A DNA stretch of 64,000 nt from Acanthornis magna (lineage: Eukaryota; Chordata; Aves; Passeriformes; Acanthizidae). A model generated the notes under the pieces. The model saw only the letters and a list, made by a program, of their open reading frames with translations, had not been told where the DNA came from and searched no databases. The position numbers and the translations under genes are program-made. The stretch spans positions 327,501 to 391,500 of the forward strand of contig JAWUZG010000138.1 in the NCBI GenBank assembly GCA_036785705.1. Reading direction: 5' to 3'. Shown piece by piece: positions 9,169 to 21,600 of the stretch (the first letter of the stretch is position 1; every line of letters starts with the position of its first letter).

Positions 9169-11562
9169 ACTGACTTTCCTGGGATTTGAGTATGGACTGT
9201 ATCTTCCCCCCTCCCCCAATTCAGTGAAAAATGAAACAATACAAATACAAAATAGATATTCAGAAGTGTCATAGCAGTTTGGCAAGGAAGAGTGAAACGT
9301 GTAGAATGCGTTGGTGTCAGTCAGCAGTAAATGTTGAGTTGGGAAGCCCCAGCTTTGTGGGAGGCTTCAGCCTGTCCATGTCTCTCCTAAAATAGCAGTG
9401 GCAGCACCTTTTATAATGATTTTTGCTACACAGCTTTCCTCACAGCTGTGGGACTACAAAACACTGTACTGCAGAACTTCTCTTCATCTTGAGTAATGTG
9501 TTCTCTGAAGAGCTGTGCTATTTCTGTCCAGACAAAGCAGTTGTAAAGTGTCATTCCCTTGGAAAGCAAATAAACAATCTTGGGGGAGTGTCCATCATGC
9601 ACTTACCATGACAAAGGTGAACAGCTGAGGAGTTTCTTAGCAAGCAGGAAAGTAAAACTTAAATTTAAAAGAAAAAGGGGGGAAAAAGAAAAAAGCTTGA
9701 TTAATATAACCTGCTAGGGTAGGACAACTTCCTGTGCTCTCCGAATGAATAAATTTTTAGTGCTTTGTTTTGACTAGTCACAATTTTAAATTGACCCAAA
9801 AGATTCTGCATGTTCTGTTTTTGATCTTTAGTGTTCATAGTTTGCTTTTAATTCAAGAAAGAAAAAAAAGAAAAACAAAAACAACCACCCCCACCCCTGA
9901 AAAACCACAGTCTGTGGTTATTTCACTAATGTGACTTCAAAGGGACACAGCTTTTCCCTACAGAAAATTGAGTGGTTAGTCTAAGACAAATAATTTACTT
10001 TATTGTAATGCTGAATGTTGATCTGCATTTCACTACAGTGAAACCTCTGTTTATACATCATAAAAACATAAGCTGTTGGTCTCTTTATATGTATTGCATA
10101 TACAAAAGCACAAATGCACTTATTGTGATATTTTCTCTTATTTCCAAGTTAGAAGATTGTATGAAGGGAATGCACTTGCCTAGACATACAATATAAATAT
10201 ACACATAAACAATATCAACTTGATTGATGTTTAGCTGTTTGAATGTCATATTGTAACTGTTATTATTGTGTTGCTTTTCAGGGTGAGCAGCAAGAAGAAA
10301 GTCAAGCTCTTGCATAACAATAACCGGGGCAGTTTTTAGTCCATTTTGATTTTGCTGTGGGGTTATTGTGAACTGTAAAGAATTACTGTAAGTTGTATGA
10401 AATTCCATGTTATGTGTTGAACAGCACATTAAACTTAATTACCTAAAGTTTTATTGTGTTATGTTAATGTTAATAAAAGGTGTGGAGCAGATTATTTCCC
10501 TGTGAGAGTCTGTATGTAGTTCTCTGAGGGGCAGCAAGAAAGGACAAGCCAAAATGCTCATGGTATTATTCAAAGTTAGTCAGAATTTAGTAAGTTTTGG
10601 TAGGTTATGTTAATGACTATGTTCCTTACATTTTATTTAAAACTCAGAAGGGTTAAGATAGAAACGATATTCTAGTGTCAGTTGCAGCATCAAGTGTGCT
10701 TCCATCTGAATGTGTTTCTTGGAATGCTTTTCTTTAGTGAACAAATTTAACATGTCCCATATATTGGAAGGCATTTGTGCAGTTTATTGATGCCCTGAAA
10801 AATTAGGGGTAAAAATGCTGGACTATAGATTGTGTTGTGTTCGTGCATTTGAAAAAAAGAGTAATTGAGATCGGCTATTCTAGTGCTTATCTAAATATCT
10901 TTTGTGATTGAATTGTTTGATCTCTTGCTTTGGCTTCTGATACTATGAAAGCTGATACATGAGCTGATACTTGATGCATCTTAATTATTTTCTTCTCTAA
11001 CAGAGACGAAATAAGTGGAGTACTTTCAGTAACAAGTTCTACAAAACAGTGTTGGCAGTTCTGAATCTGTTTTGTAGTTACTAATTATGAGTAATCCTGC
11101 AAAAGTTTTTAACGGAGAAGCTGAGGTTAGAATGATTGTATTCAGTATATGGTTGTCAGAAGCGCAGAAACTTCCAGTCTTCTGATTTTAACTTTTTTTT
11201 TTCTTTAACCACACACTTGTGTAAGCTTTCAGGTCTTGATCTTACAGTATTCAAGCCAGCTGGGCTTTCCCACCAACTTACACTAGAACAGCCTCTCTGT
11301 GGGGAGAAATTCCCCTAATAAGGTCATTATAATCTGCATTCAGTTTTTTAAATGGGCTACTTCACTAGCTGTAAGAAACTGAAGGTAGTTTTTTGAGGCT
11401 TTCTCAAAATGAAAATGCCACTTCCTCTGTATTTGTGTTCTCTCTTTGCTCTGTACCTTTCAAATTTTTCTTTAACTACCAAACATTCATTCATGTAAAT
11501 AACTCAGTTTGGCTCACGGAAGTATGACTGGTGATCCTTATTCTCACTGAAGTGTCTTTCAG
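9169..11562. other. Non-coding AT-rich DNA, no gene seen
   Basis: Contains an A-rich low-complexity stretch at about 9855-9900. Scattered AATAAA hexamers occur (for example about 10474), but no coding evidence precedes them. Probably intron or flank of the unnamed gene, depending on whether the 11563 exon is real. Confidence 0.4.
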
Positions 11563-11719
11563 TGCTCTCAGATTTTTCGATTGTCAGTGTCATTTCAGTG
11601 AGAAGGGAAGAGGACTCAGCCTTCAGTTACGTTTTCCTCTGAAGTCTTCAAGATCAGAAGAATCTGCAAGTTCAGTAGCAACTGCGCCATATTCTCAGCC
11701 AGTTCAACCTTGTTCTTGA
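11563..11719 (+). CDS. Candidate terminal coding exon of the unnamed gene
   Basis: A pyrimidine-rich acceptor (AAGTGTCTTTCAG, ending at 11562) is followed by one base plus an open frame. This is exactly the phase needed after exon 3 (or exon 2). The frame runs 52 residues to TGA at 11717-11719. It begins ALRFFDCQCHFSEKGRGLSL and has a Ser-rich, disordered-looking tail (SSRSEESASSVATAPY) ending QPVQPCS. Other in-phase acceptors exist at 11571 and 11600. Composition and phase favour an exon, but the 5 kb distance, alternative acceptors and lack of a nearby clear poly(A) signal leave it a candidate. Confidence 0.35.
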
Positions 11720-14020
11720 ACCATTTTAAATGCACACTTCAAATATTTATGTGATTTAATGACTTACTGTAATGCAAGTAGACTAATACTGCTGGTAAAT
11801 GATTTGTTGAGTTGCACTCACTATGTAAATTACTGGTAGAATGATTATTCTTGTACATAGTAGTGGAATATAGTACAGTTCTTACTTACCTTGCTAAGGT
11901 TTCCCCCAAACCTCCCATTAGACTGGCATTTCATGCTGAAGAAGAATCAAGAGAAAGTAGACTTCTAAAAATTTCCTTTTGTAATGTTAATAGTGTGACA
12001 GATGATATATTTGGGTTGCTATATGAGCATATGCTTTTGAATATCTGAGTTCTGTAGAGCAGAATATTATCATTAGTATTTTCCAGTAAAGTTAGCAGAA
12101 TGGTGAATGGAAATTATTCTGAAACAAGGTTCTTTCTTCTGCTAAAAATATAATGAGCAGTGGCTCTGCTTTAGTCAAAATGGCCAAGTAAGGATTTCTG
12201 CTCCTATGGGTGTGTGAGAATTGTGGAACTTGACTATGTTCAGATGTCAAAACTAAACCCATAAGAATTACTTACCCTCTTATCCCAATGATACATTAAA
12301 AATGTACATATAGGAGAATTACTTCAAGCAGAATTGTAAGCTATGCTCTTGGCTATACTGAATACTTAGGGCATAAACCTATAATGTTAAATGAGAAAAT
12401 TTTCTATAGAGATTTATAGTGAAAGGCAAATAGTAGTTGTAAAAACACCGGTTTTGTTTTGTGCTTATAAAGTGGACTTGCTGTGCCAGTTGGTTTCATT
12501 TGAACTGGATCTATCAAATATTTTGGAATGTGAGTATTTAAGTACATAATGGAAACTTCCATCCAAATAAGGACTGTTCTTTGTTGAACTTAAATTTCAA
12601 GCCATTAGTTAAAGGATTGACGTTACAATGCACTGGTTTTCATAGTACCAACTTAATCTTCCATTACCTTGCCTTTACAAGAAGCTATTTTCTAAAATCA
12701 CAGTAACTACAATTGTGCTTTTCGCTCACGTAATGTAGTGTCACCTGAAAGCTTTGTGTGTCTTGCTGGGGAACAGTAGTCTGGCCTATATTGCGATTTA
12801 GTAGATTTTGTAGTAAAAAAAACCCTACAAAACCCAAGGAAAAAATCTTTTTAAAAACCCTTGCAAATTTCTTGGTGAAATAAGTAGTTTTGCAGATGAT
12901 CACAGATGCGCTGGAGAGGGGAGTAGAACTGAGGTGAGGTACTGGAATAGGGTTTTTAAAGAAGCACTGTTTCAATGCCCTGCCTTCTTGCCATTTCAAA
13001 TGGCTGTGTAAGTCCTTGGATCTTTTCTTTCTCTGAATGCTTATGTCTGTAAAGCTTGATCAGACAGTCAAGAGGAATGCTGCACTGAGGCACATTATTT
13101 AAGAATATAACAGGGATTCAGGAGCCCGGTTTTATTCTGAATTCTTCAGGCTTAGTAGATCATCATGGTTTTTATCTTGTGGTAAAATGGAAATAAGTTT
13201 GAAATATGACCTGTATAAGCCATGATCATTTGTCTGATTTCATAGTATGTAGTACTATCAACAATGTGATGATGCTTGTTATTACTTCTGGAAGAGGCTT
13301 TCATGCCCTGTGCCTGTTGGTGAGGAGTCTTTTGGGCCTCTAAATCAAGGTACCCCAAACAGGTTTCAGCTGTGTGTCATGTTAAGCATGTGACTCACTG
13401 CTGAAAATACTGTTCAGTGGATGGCAGGAAAGAGAATGCAACAAAGGAGTAATTCCAAGGGTATGAGAAGTGGAGTTTCAGTTTGAGATGTAAATGAAAT
13501 ATGGATCAGAGAAGAATGGTGAACCTGAGTGTTGTTTGTGGTTTGAGTGGTTACCTGGCTCAGGACAAGCCTGCTTCCTCTCTTTTCCCTTGTCTCAGCA
13601 GAAGCAATTAATTTTATTTATAATTCCAGAGAGATTCCTCACCACTCCAGCACTCAGAGCCCTGGCAGTGAGGATTGTGGTTTCACGACGCTGAGGATTC
13701 AACAGATAAATTGGACACTTCTAAGATCAGGTAGAGCTGATAAGTGTGAGAAGTCTTACATCTTATCGCCTCACTTAGGTCATAGAGCAATAATTTCTTC
13801 TGTAGTTATTGTGCTTAAATGTAAAACTGACATGTATTTAAGATGCCAAAGTCAGTCTTCTCTGCTCAGTGCTGTCTGTAACCTTGCTCTGTGTGCGGTG
13901 TTCAGTGTAGCTGTATCCAGAGACTGCCCAGGGTATCTAGAAATAAAGAGGGTACGTGTTTGTGTGTGTATGTATGTACACACACAGTCCCATTCTCCAG
14001 TTTAGTTTATGAAATCTTAA
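11720..14020. other. Non-coding DNA with one weak exon-like island
   Basis: Nothing firm. At 13630-13730 an interval with acceptor ATTTATAATTCCAG, donor CAGGTAGAG and phase-2 entry encodes a Ser/Pro-rich peptide (HHSSTQSPGSEDCGFTTLRI). A second frame is also open there, which weakens the case. Other open frames look random. Confidence 0.35.
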
Positions 14021-14125
14021 ACTAACATGGATTGGAAGGGACATCTGAAGGTCATCTCATCCACCTTGCCCTAAGTAGGGCTGACTTCAGGTTTGGATCA
14101 GGTTACTCAGAGCCTTGGCCTTCTG
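14021..14125 (-). mobile_element. CR1 LINE fragment, diverged
   Basis: Minus-oriented CR1 3' region. ATGGATTGGAAGGGACATCT, TCATCTCATCCACCTTGCCC and GGATCAGGTTACTCAGAGCC follow the usual reversed CR1 order. The terminal octamers are not preserved. Confidence 0.75.
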
Positions 14126-17100
14126 AAAACCTGAGTACTTTATAGAATTTTGAAATGATGTTTTATAAAACATAGGATCCAGAATGGTTTCATCTTGCAA
14201 AGCTGTTTTCCATTTTTCTTTTTCACTCATTGCAGTAGCCAAAGTTGTGATCCGTGGCTTTTAAGATATGTGAGCTTGACAGTATGGGAACCCTTAACAT
14301 ACATTCATGTAGACACCTAAATAATACAGCTGCAGACCATCACTGGTTTGAATGGCTTTGTCTGTGCTAGGTAACGGTGTGTGCTCTGGAGATGTTTTAA
14401 GATGTATCTCAAAGACCTTTCTTTCTTGGGCTTTAAGACAGGTTATGGTCTGAAGTGAGATGACCACAGGCACTGTGTTAAGTAGTTTTTCAATGTGATT
14501 ACTATTGTGTAAGGTGTTTGTAAACATTTTGTGTCTATAGTAGCAAAAATTCTTTGGTAAATGTGTATGCAGTGGCTAGAGACAGAAAAATTGGTGTCTC
14601 TCATATGGACATAAGTTGCTGTTGAACTTAGTTACATTGGTGCTTTGGCTTCAGTCAGGTTAAGTGGAAAACTGCATATGCTTTCTGAAAAAAATGCTGT
14701 GTTTAGATACTTTAAATAACTAAAGGAATAATTGTTTTTCAAGATAGAGTATTCTTTTCTGAAGTTAGTGTATATTCCTGTTCTTAATCTCCGCATCCTT
14801 GGAATATCTGTTAAATCTCATCCTTGCTCTTCCTGGTTCTCTGCACAAATTTCTTTCCTCTCCTGTATGCTCCTTCTTGGATGGTCAACCCTGGTGCAGA
14901 CATTAGAAGACATTACAGCAGAAGAATTTCATCAGTGTTTGTAAGCTTTGTTTAAATAATCATTTCAAAGCAGTTTTTGATGTGACCTATTTTTCAAATG
15001 AGCACAGTAACACTAAGACAAGAAATGTTATCTTCAGTGGCAAAAAATAAAATCCTATAGTAGTAGGATTTTTTTGAGTAAAAAAAGTCCATCATAGGAT
15101 AAACTCAGCCTGGCTTTGAGTATGATACAATAGTGTTTAGCTTGTGATTCAGCTATTGATCTGGAATGATTTAAACTGAGTCTCTACAGAGCAGCTCTGA
15201 TAATTCTTGTGCGGGTTTAAATTCCAAATTAGATAAAACTGCTTGGGGATAATAGAGTGCAACATGTTTAATATGTCCCAGGGACTTGTCTTTCCTTTTC
15301 CAGAAGGGCAGATGAAAGTACAGGTTGCAGTAGATAATTCTCATAGGTGAAAATGATTCTTGTCTGTAACATCCTGATTCAGTGTGTTGTGTGGGCTTAC
15401 AGCTATGAGCTTGGGTAAGATTTGAGCAAAATACCACACCAGGTTGTGCTTTGGTTGTGAACTTTGCTATAAATTAAGGCAGCTGCAGGTGTGTTTTGTG
15501 CACATGTAAAAAAAAATAACTCTTTCTATAATTCATGTAGCTGTTGTCCTCCATATCTAAAGATATAAATCAGTATTTTTTAAAAAAGTCTGATCTTAAG
15601 ATAAGGGTTTGCATAATTTTATTTCAAGATTGATGTATTATAAATAAATATAAGAAATACAGGAATAAGGGTTTGGGTTTGGGTTTTTTTGTAGGATAGC
15701 CTCCAAAAGCCATAGCCAGAAGAGGATCTCTACTGGAAATCTAAAAATGCTCTAGTGAATGTGCATAGTGTTCCTGTCAGGCCTCCATTCCAAGGCTGGA
15801 CAGGGCTGCCAGGCTATTCAGGGTAACGGTGGCTCTGGGGTGTAATGGGAGGCCAGGGCTCGTGTTCCAGCTCACACAGCTGCTGCTCTCCCCTTTTCCT
15901 GGCCATTCATTTCAGTCTCACCATGGCTCCTGGCAGCACCACACTCTGTGAGTGTGTGGTAACCTGCATAGAGGAACTCACCTGGTCTCAAAAATCCTCC
16001 CTCAGAAGGGTGGGGTCTTGTTTTTGTTTTTGTTTTTTTATTCCTGTCATTTCTTTGATGTGGTTTGTACACAGTCACACCAGCATCTGCTGGCACCAGG
16101 GAGGTGCTGTGAGGCTGGGAGCCAGTGGCAAGCCCAGGAAATGACACTACCCACTGCGAGCTTGGGGTTGAACTGTTGGCTAAACATTGATCTGGGACGT
16201 GAAACACCTTTTCACCTCGTAGTCATGCATAAAAGCACTGAGGAAAAAGCTGATCCAGTTATTTAAATTACTATGTCAAGTTAGTCTGGAATCTTAGGCA
16301 AATAATACCTATTTTCAGTGACAGATTTAAAGCCCATTGAGCATTAGAAATAGGATATTAAGGATTTAAATTAAAATTATGAGCTTCCAGAATGCTGATT
16401 TTAAGAACTTTTTTCTTCATTTGCCTATTTTGCTTCATCCTTTCCTAACAAAACAAAAAGACCCCAACCATAAACAGGTGTTAAGCAGTTTGTGAGGATA
16501 TTTAGTAGACGTTTTAAATTCAGTTGTTTTCAAATTTTAATTACACTTTGATACCAGATCTTTGTGGTGTAAAATGGCAAAGGTAAGTTCCAAACTGCAG
16601 TGCAATATTGATGTATTTAATAGTGAAGTGACACCAGGTGTTCTCAAAGAGAATAGGTTTTGTGTTTAAAATTCTGTATTGGGAATTGGAAGGAAAAAGT
16701 ATTATTAGATACAAAAATGTTCTTCTTTGAGATGTTCAGTGATTCTCTCTCCTTTCCTGCTTACATCAATCCTAATCTTGTTTTATTCAGTTACAGTTGT
16801 GAATGATGTTTTTCTTTCCTCTTTCGTGTACTAAAACCCTGCCTCTGTGATTACTGCAGCTCTTTTATTGGGAAAAATAGCCTTTCCATCTTTTGTTACA
16901 AAGGAAGAAAATTAATGGAGTGAGATTTTCAGCTGCATTTACATCTTTGGGTTTGTGTAAAGGTGAACAGAATCCCAAGTGTCTGATTTTAAAATAGAAG
17001 TTGATAAACTGAATGAAAAATGTTATCTGTGGGAGAAATTGAAGACTGTTACTGGTGTTAATTATAGGAAGCATACTTTTACCTGTATTTGCTTTTTTCT

Positions 17101-18400
17101 TTAATCAAAATGGAGCAGAAATCAAAGAATGACAGCACATAAATCATATGACATTACAGAAATACATTTTGGTTTACAAGGGCTATTAGAATAAGAGACT
17201 TTAAAAGCCTCTGAGTTGGTATGCTACCAGTTGCTATACTTGGGGTCTGTAATACAGACACAAACTCCATTCAAAGTGCTGCCTTCAAAGCTTGTCCAAC
17301 CTGAGAGGGGGACAAAGGCTCCTGCTTTGAAATTAAGAAAGATGCCTTTATATTGAGCAACATTTCTCTTAAAAGCTGCAGAAAGTAAAACGCACACAAA
17401 AAGTCAGGCCCAAAGGTCAGGCAGCAGACCATGACTGGCCCCAAATAAAATCATTCCTGGAGGGCTCTGTACCAGTATATGACAAGAAATGCATTGAATG
17501 ATGTGTCACAGGTCAGTTTGTAGAATTGTGCTTAAATCAATAATCAATTTGATTCTTGCAAATAACTTCTTACTAAGTGCCTTCTGGGAAGGAAAAAACA
17601 CAGCCTTATTAAGTAAAATAAAGGCAATTTGAGTGAAAAGTGCCATTAGAGATGTGATGGGGGGGAAATACGAATAGTCCCTTGAAACTGATTAGTAGAA
17701 AGTTAAAAATTCATTAGAATCCTTGGAGCCTGCCAACACATGAATTAATTAAGCTGCTGAGTTGCTGGTTTGTATTAGCTGAGCTTCTCAAGTCATCCTC
17801 AGCACTGACCAGCCCCAGGGCAGTGACAGCAGTCTGCAGGGCAGGGCTTGTGTAGCTGCTTTATTTACTCACAGGTACTAAATTTAATAATGTTTTGCAA
17901 AAATATTTTGAGTTACAGACGTTAACGGTGATGTGTGAAAGTTGACTGATTTTAATTTTGTGTCCTTGGGAGAAAGGGAAATGTGTATGTGAGCTGCAGC
18001 CTACTAATATTTCAACTCTGCTTCTACTCACGTTCTAGTTTTGTTTATGTCTAAGGATCTTGTTAGAGAGTGGCTGGATTTTATCTGCAGAGCTTTTGTA
18101 CTTGGCAAATTTCAGGTGGCATAAACAGCTTATGATAAGTCAAAAAAGTCCTGAAGTGACATAGCTGATGCTGTGGAATATGCTCTGCTGTGTAGTTGAT
18201 GCATGTTACTGTTTTTCTCTAATGCTGCAGTCCATCATCAGAAAAGCTTCAAGTGCATTTTAAAATATTATGGTCTGTATATTTATTACACATATAGAAA
18301 TGCTTCTCTTTATGGTAGCTTTCCATGATTTCTACTGAGCAAACTTTCTTCTTCTATCATTTTGGGTTTTTTTTTTTTTTCTGAGCCACATTTAACCTCA
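14126..18400. other. Non-coding DNA, one weak exon-like island
   Basis: At 14900-14940 a 41-nt interval sits between a pyrimidine-rich acceptor ending GGTGCAG and a GTAAGC donor. In one frame it reads TLEDITAEEFHQC. It cannot be linked in phase to a confirmed exon. A somewhat GC-richer stretch at about 15780-16150 has frames on both strands but no recognisable motif. The rest is AT-rich with homopolymer runs. Confidence 0.35.
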
Positions 18401-18635
18401 GGGGAGGTTAAAGTTGGAGATTAGGAAAAGATTCTTCCCCCCAGAGGGTGCTGGGGCACTGAAAAGGTTCCCGGGGGAATAGTCATGGCCCCAAGGCTGC
18501 CAGAACTCCAGGAGCGTTTGGACAATGCTCTCAGGGATGCACAGGGTGGGTTTGTTGGGGTGTCTGTGCAGGGCCAAGAGTTGGCCTTTGATGATCCTTG
18601 TGGGTCCCCTCCAGCTGAGGATATTCTATGATTCC
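18401..18635 (+). mobile_element. CR1 LINE, 3' fragment
   Basis: Plus-oriented CR1 of about 235 bp. It shows the order TTAGGAAAAGATTCTTCCCC, GAGGGTGCTGGGGCACTG, CCAGGAGCGTTTGGACAATG, GATGATCCTTGTGGGTCCCC, ending AGGATATTCTATGATTCC. The ORF2 stop region and 3' UTR are represented; no intact reading frame remains. Confidence 0.92.
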
Positions 18636-21600
18636 TTGTCCCAGTTTTGCACCTCAGTCAGTGATTTAATAACAGCCAAAGAAGAACTCTGTGTTGCTGA
18701 CTGTAGCAAATGTAAAAATTACAAGCAAATTGTTCCACATTCCTCTTCTGTTCAGTTTTGTCATGATCCAAACAGGCAGTTCCCAGTGCAGCAGGAATGC
18801 CCTGTGGGATGCACTGGAATAGATGGCACTTCGGAACATTGGTGAGAAACTTTGCATCCTCATCACAAGCCGGGTTGTTTATTTGGTGGTTGGAATACAG
18901 TCTGTTGCATCATTCCTTTTCTGAGACTGAAATGAAAATAGAATATCAAATTAACCACAATTCAATTAACAAAATTATTAATTCAATTAACAAAATAAAT
19001 TGAGGTGGAGGAGGTGGGCTTTGAAGAACCCAAGTCCTCAGCAGAGAGATTTATTCCTCTGTTGAACATCTGTCAGTAATTACTGTCTCTGAGCATCAGT
19101 GGCTTCTGGTCACAGACTCTCTTTTGGCTATTCCTCACACAATCCTGTGGTGGCCTTTGACTGATGAGACTCAGTTTCATTTTTCTGCTCCTGATTGTGG
19201 TATTGTAGTGTGTGTGTGTTGGTATTCCAAATGTCTGCTGAAGGGAACTGTTTTCCTTGTGTGTGGTTATGTTTTTCCTAAGGGACTCGCCTTTACAGTG
19301 GTTATTATGCATCACCCAGGTGAACATGTAGAAGTAACTGACATCTTTCTGCCTCAATATTCTATTTCTGCAGTAGATATAAATTGGTTTTCATTGATTT
19401 TTTTTTCTTTCCTCTCTGTGTCAAAAGGACTTTGGTATTGATATTTGGGCAATGTTGTTTTTTTTAAAAAGGTAATCTCAGACTTGTCTGTGCTGTCCAT
19501 TTTGCATTGAATGGCATGTTAACATGAGTATGAATCTTGAAAAGACTCCAGTCTGTCCTGTCAGAAATATTTGTATTCTCCCCTCACCCTTCTGGAGGTT
19601 GCTTGAACATCTTATGATTTGCACAGGACTCAAACATAAGCTGTCCAGCACAGCATTTGTTTGTATTTTTTTCCTAAATCATTTTAAACAGCTATTTCTT
19701 GTTCAAGTGTTCCCCCTCCAGAAAGAAGTCAGTAGTGTGACTTTCTCTCTCTCTTTTATCAAATCTTTAAATGCTTTGTATTTTGAAGATTAGGCGTAAA
19801 CTTCAGGAAGTTTAATAGAAAAAGCAATTAAATATGACAACCATTCTGAATATTTTGAGATTTATTAGGAAAATGAGAAAATCTATTGGGCCAAACCTGA
19901 GACTGAATGTACGTCAGTGTCTTGTTTCTGTCTTCAGGAAGGACATTCTCAAGCAGCTTCATCTTATGTCAGTGTTACAAATGCAGTTGTGGGCAAGACT
20001 GATTCTTGGTAGATTTTGTATAAATTGGTTCTTGTGTTGGAGAATTCCTAACAGGGATGGAAAATGTCCTATTTTAAGTTGTTCAGGCTTTGGCTATGTA
20101 TTAAAAATACCAATGCTAAATACTTTATATGGAAGTGAAAAGTAGCGCTGCTGTCATCATATTCCTTATAGGATTTTTCTTTGTGTGCTTTGAATTCAGC
20201 CAGTTTCCTTATAGGTGTCTTACAATATCTGTTTATGGAACATGAGGTTGTTCTCACAGTGCTTTCACCTTATTACATTATTTCAATAACATTTGTTTCT
20301 AGTGAAAACAATTGCAATTTCTTAACCTTTGTGTAATAGTTTTCCATATCTCAATATCTCAATTACTCTCCTCTGAAGTTTTCTTAGTTCTGTAGTTATC
20401 ATGTCAGACAGAGTAAGAAATCTTTCCAAGACAGACATAAAGAAAAATACATCTTTACTTTTCACTGTCCCTTTCTTTTTGACTTTCTGTTGGCTGAGGA
20501 AAAGGCATTGGTTTTAAAACAAATAAACCAAAACCAAACTGATTTTGATAAAAGCTTTATTTCTCTCCTCCTGAAATGACAAATTTCAATTAGAAGGTTC
20601 TGTCCTGAAAATAATATTTTAAAGCCTGTTTTTCATGTTGATTCTTGTTAGTTTACACTTGATACTGGTTTTGGTTTGGTTTTGGTTATCTGTTTCATGT
20701 AGTTAATTCACATTTCTGTAATTCCTGTCTGGTTTTGATTAATGTAAATCGTTTATTCATTGGCCTGCCCTATCTTATACTCTCCACTTCTTCTGACCTG
20801 CCTTTTTCTGCCAACCAAACTACAACTTCTATTCCTGTTTTTGTAGACCCACCCTGTATCTGCCAGGTGTCAGCTGCAGTCACCTCCTTCCGATGCCTGA
20901 AACATCTCTGCCAGATAAGCTGGACCTTGGCAATTCAGTCTGCTGCTTTTCTTTTTATTTCTTGCAGCACTTAGTTTATGATACCATATCATAAAGGTAT
21001 GTGATGTCGGAGTGCTAAAAGGAGACTGAAAAAGTCAGCTCAAGATTAAGGAAGAGTAAAAATTCAATCATGGTGAATAGACTTGATGAGTCCTAGTGTG
21101 GCTTTTCCTCCTAAAGGGAAGTACCAGCTGTTCTTAGTTTTTGTGGAAAATTACATTACTTTATTCAAATACATACCGCTGGGTATGCATAGAAAACACT
21201 CTGTACATTATCTGAGCTCTTAAGGAATTAAGGAGCCACAAAGACACTTTTCATGTCAATGTCACAGGACTGACCTATTCTGACAGCAGAAATAGAAAAG
21301 GTGTCAGTTTGGTCTCAGGTGTGTTTTGTCAGGAACTACTAAGTGTTTACTTAAAACAGAGTTGCTATACATTTCTTGATCCAACAAAGAGATAGGATGA
21401 ACATACCGTGGCAGAAAAAAGGCAGAAGAACTTGGAGAAAAATCTTACAGTAGAATTGTGGGTCATAACTCATAGCAGTAACTAAAGATCAATATTAAAT
21501 CCAGTGAGTTCTGCAGCTGATGAGGTTTGGTCCTGATTATGCTGCAGGACTTCATTGTGTAGAACTCTTGGTTAGAAATCGGTAACAAAACTTGCATGCT

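Noticed and set aside
13547..14005. 152-codon plus-strand frame
   Set aside because: The 3' half runs into a GT/GTAT-rich simple stretch (VCVCMYVHTQ) and has no motif. Only the short splice-bounded part at 13630-13730 was kept as a weak candidate.
15845..16266. Frames of about 100 codons on both strands in a GC-richer patch
   Set aside because: Mutually overlapping on opposite strands, no splice pairing and no recognisable repeat or protein.
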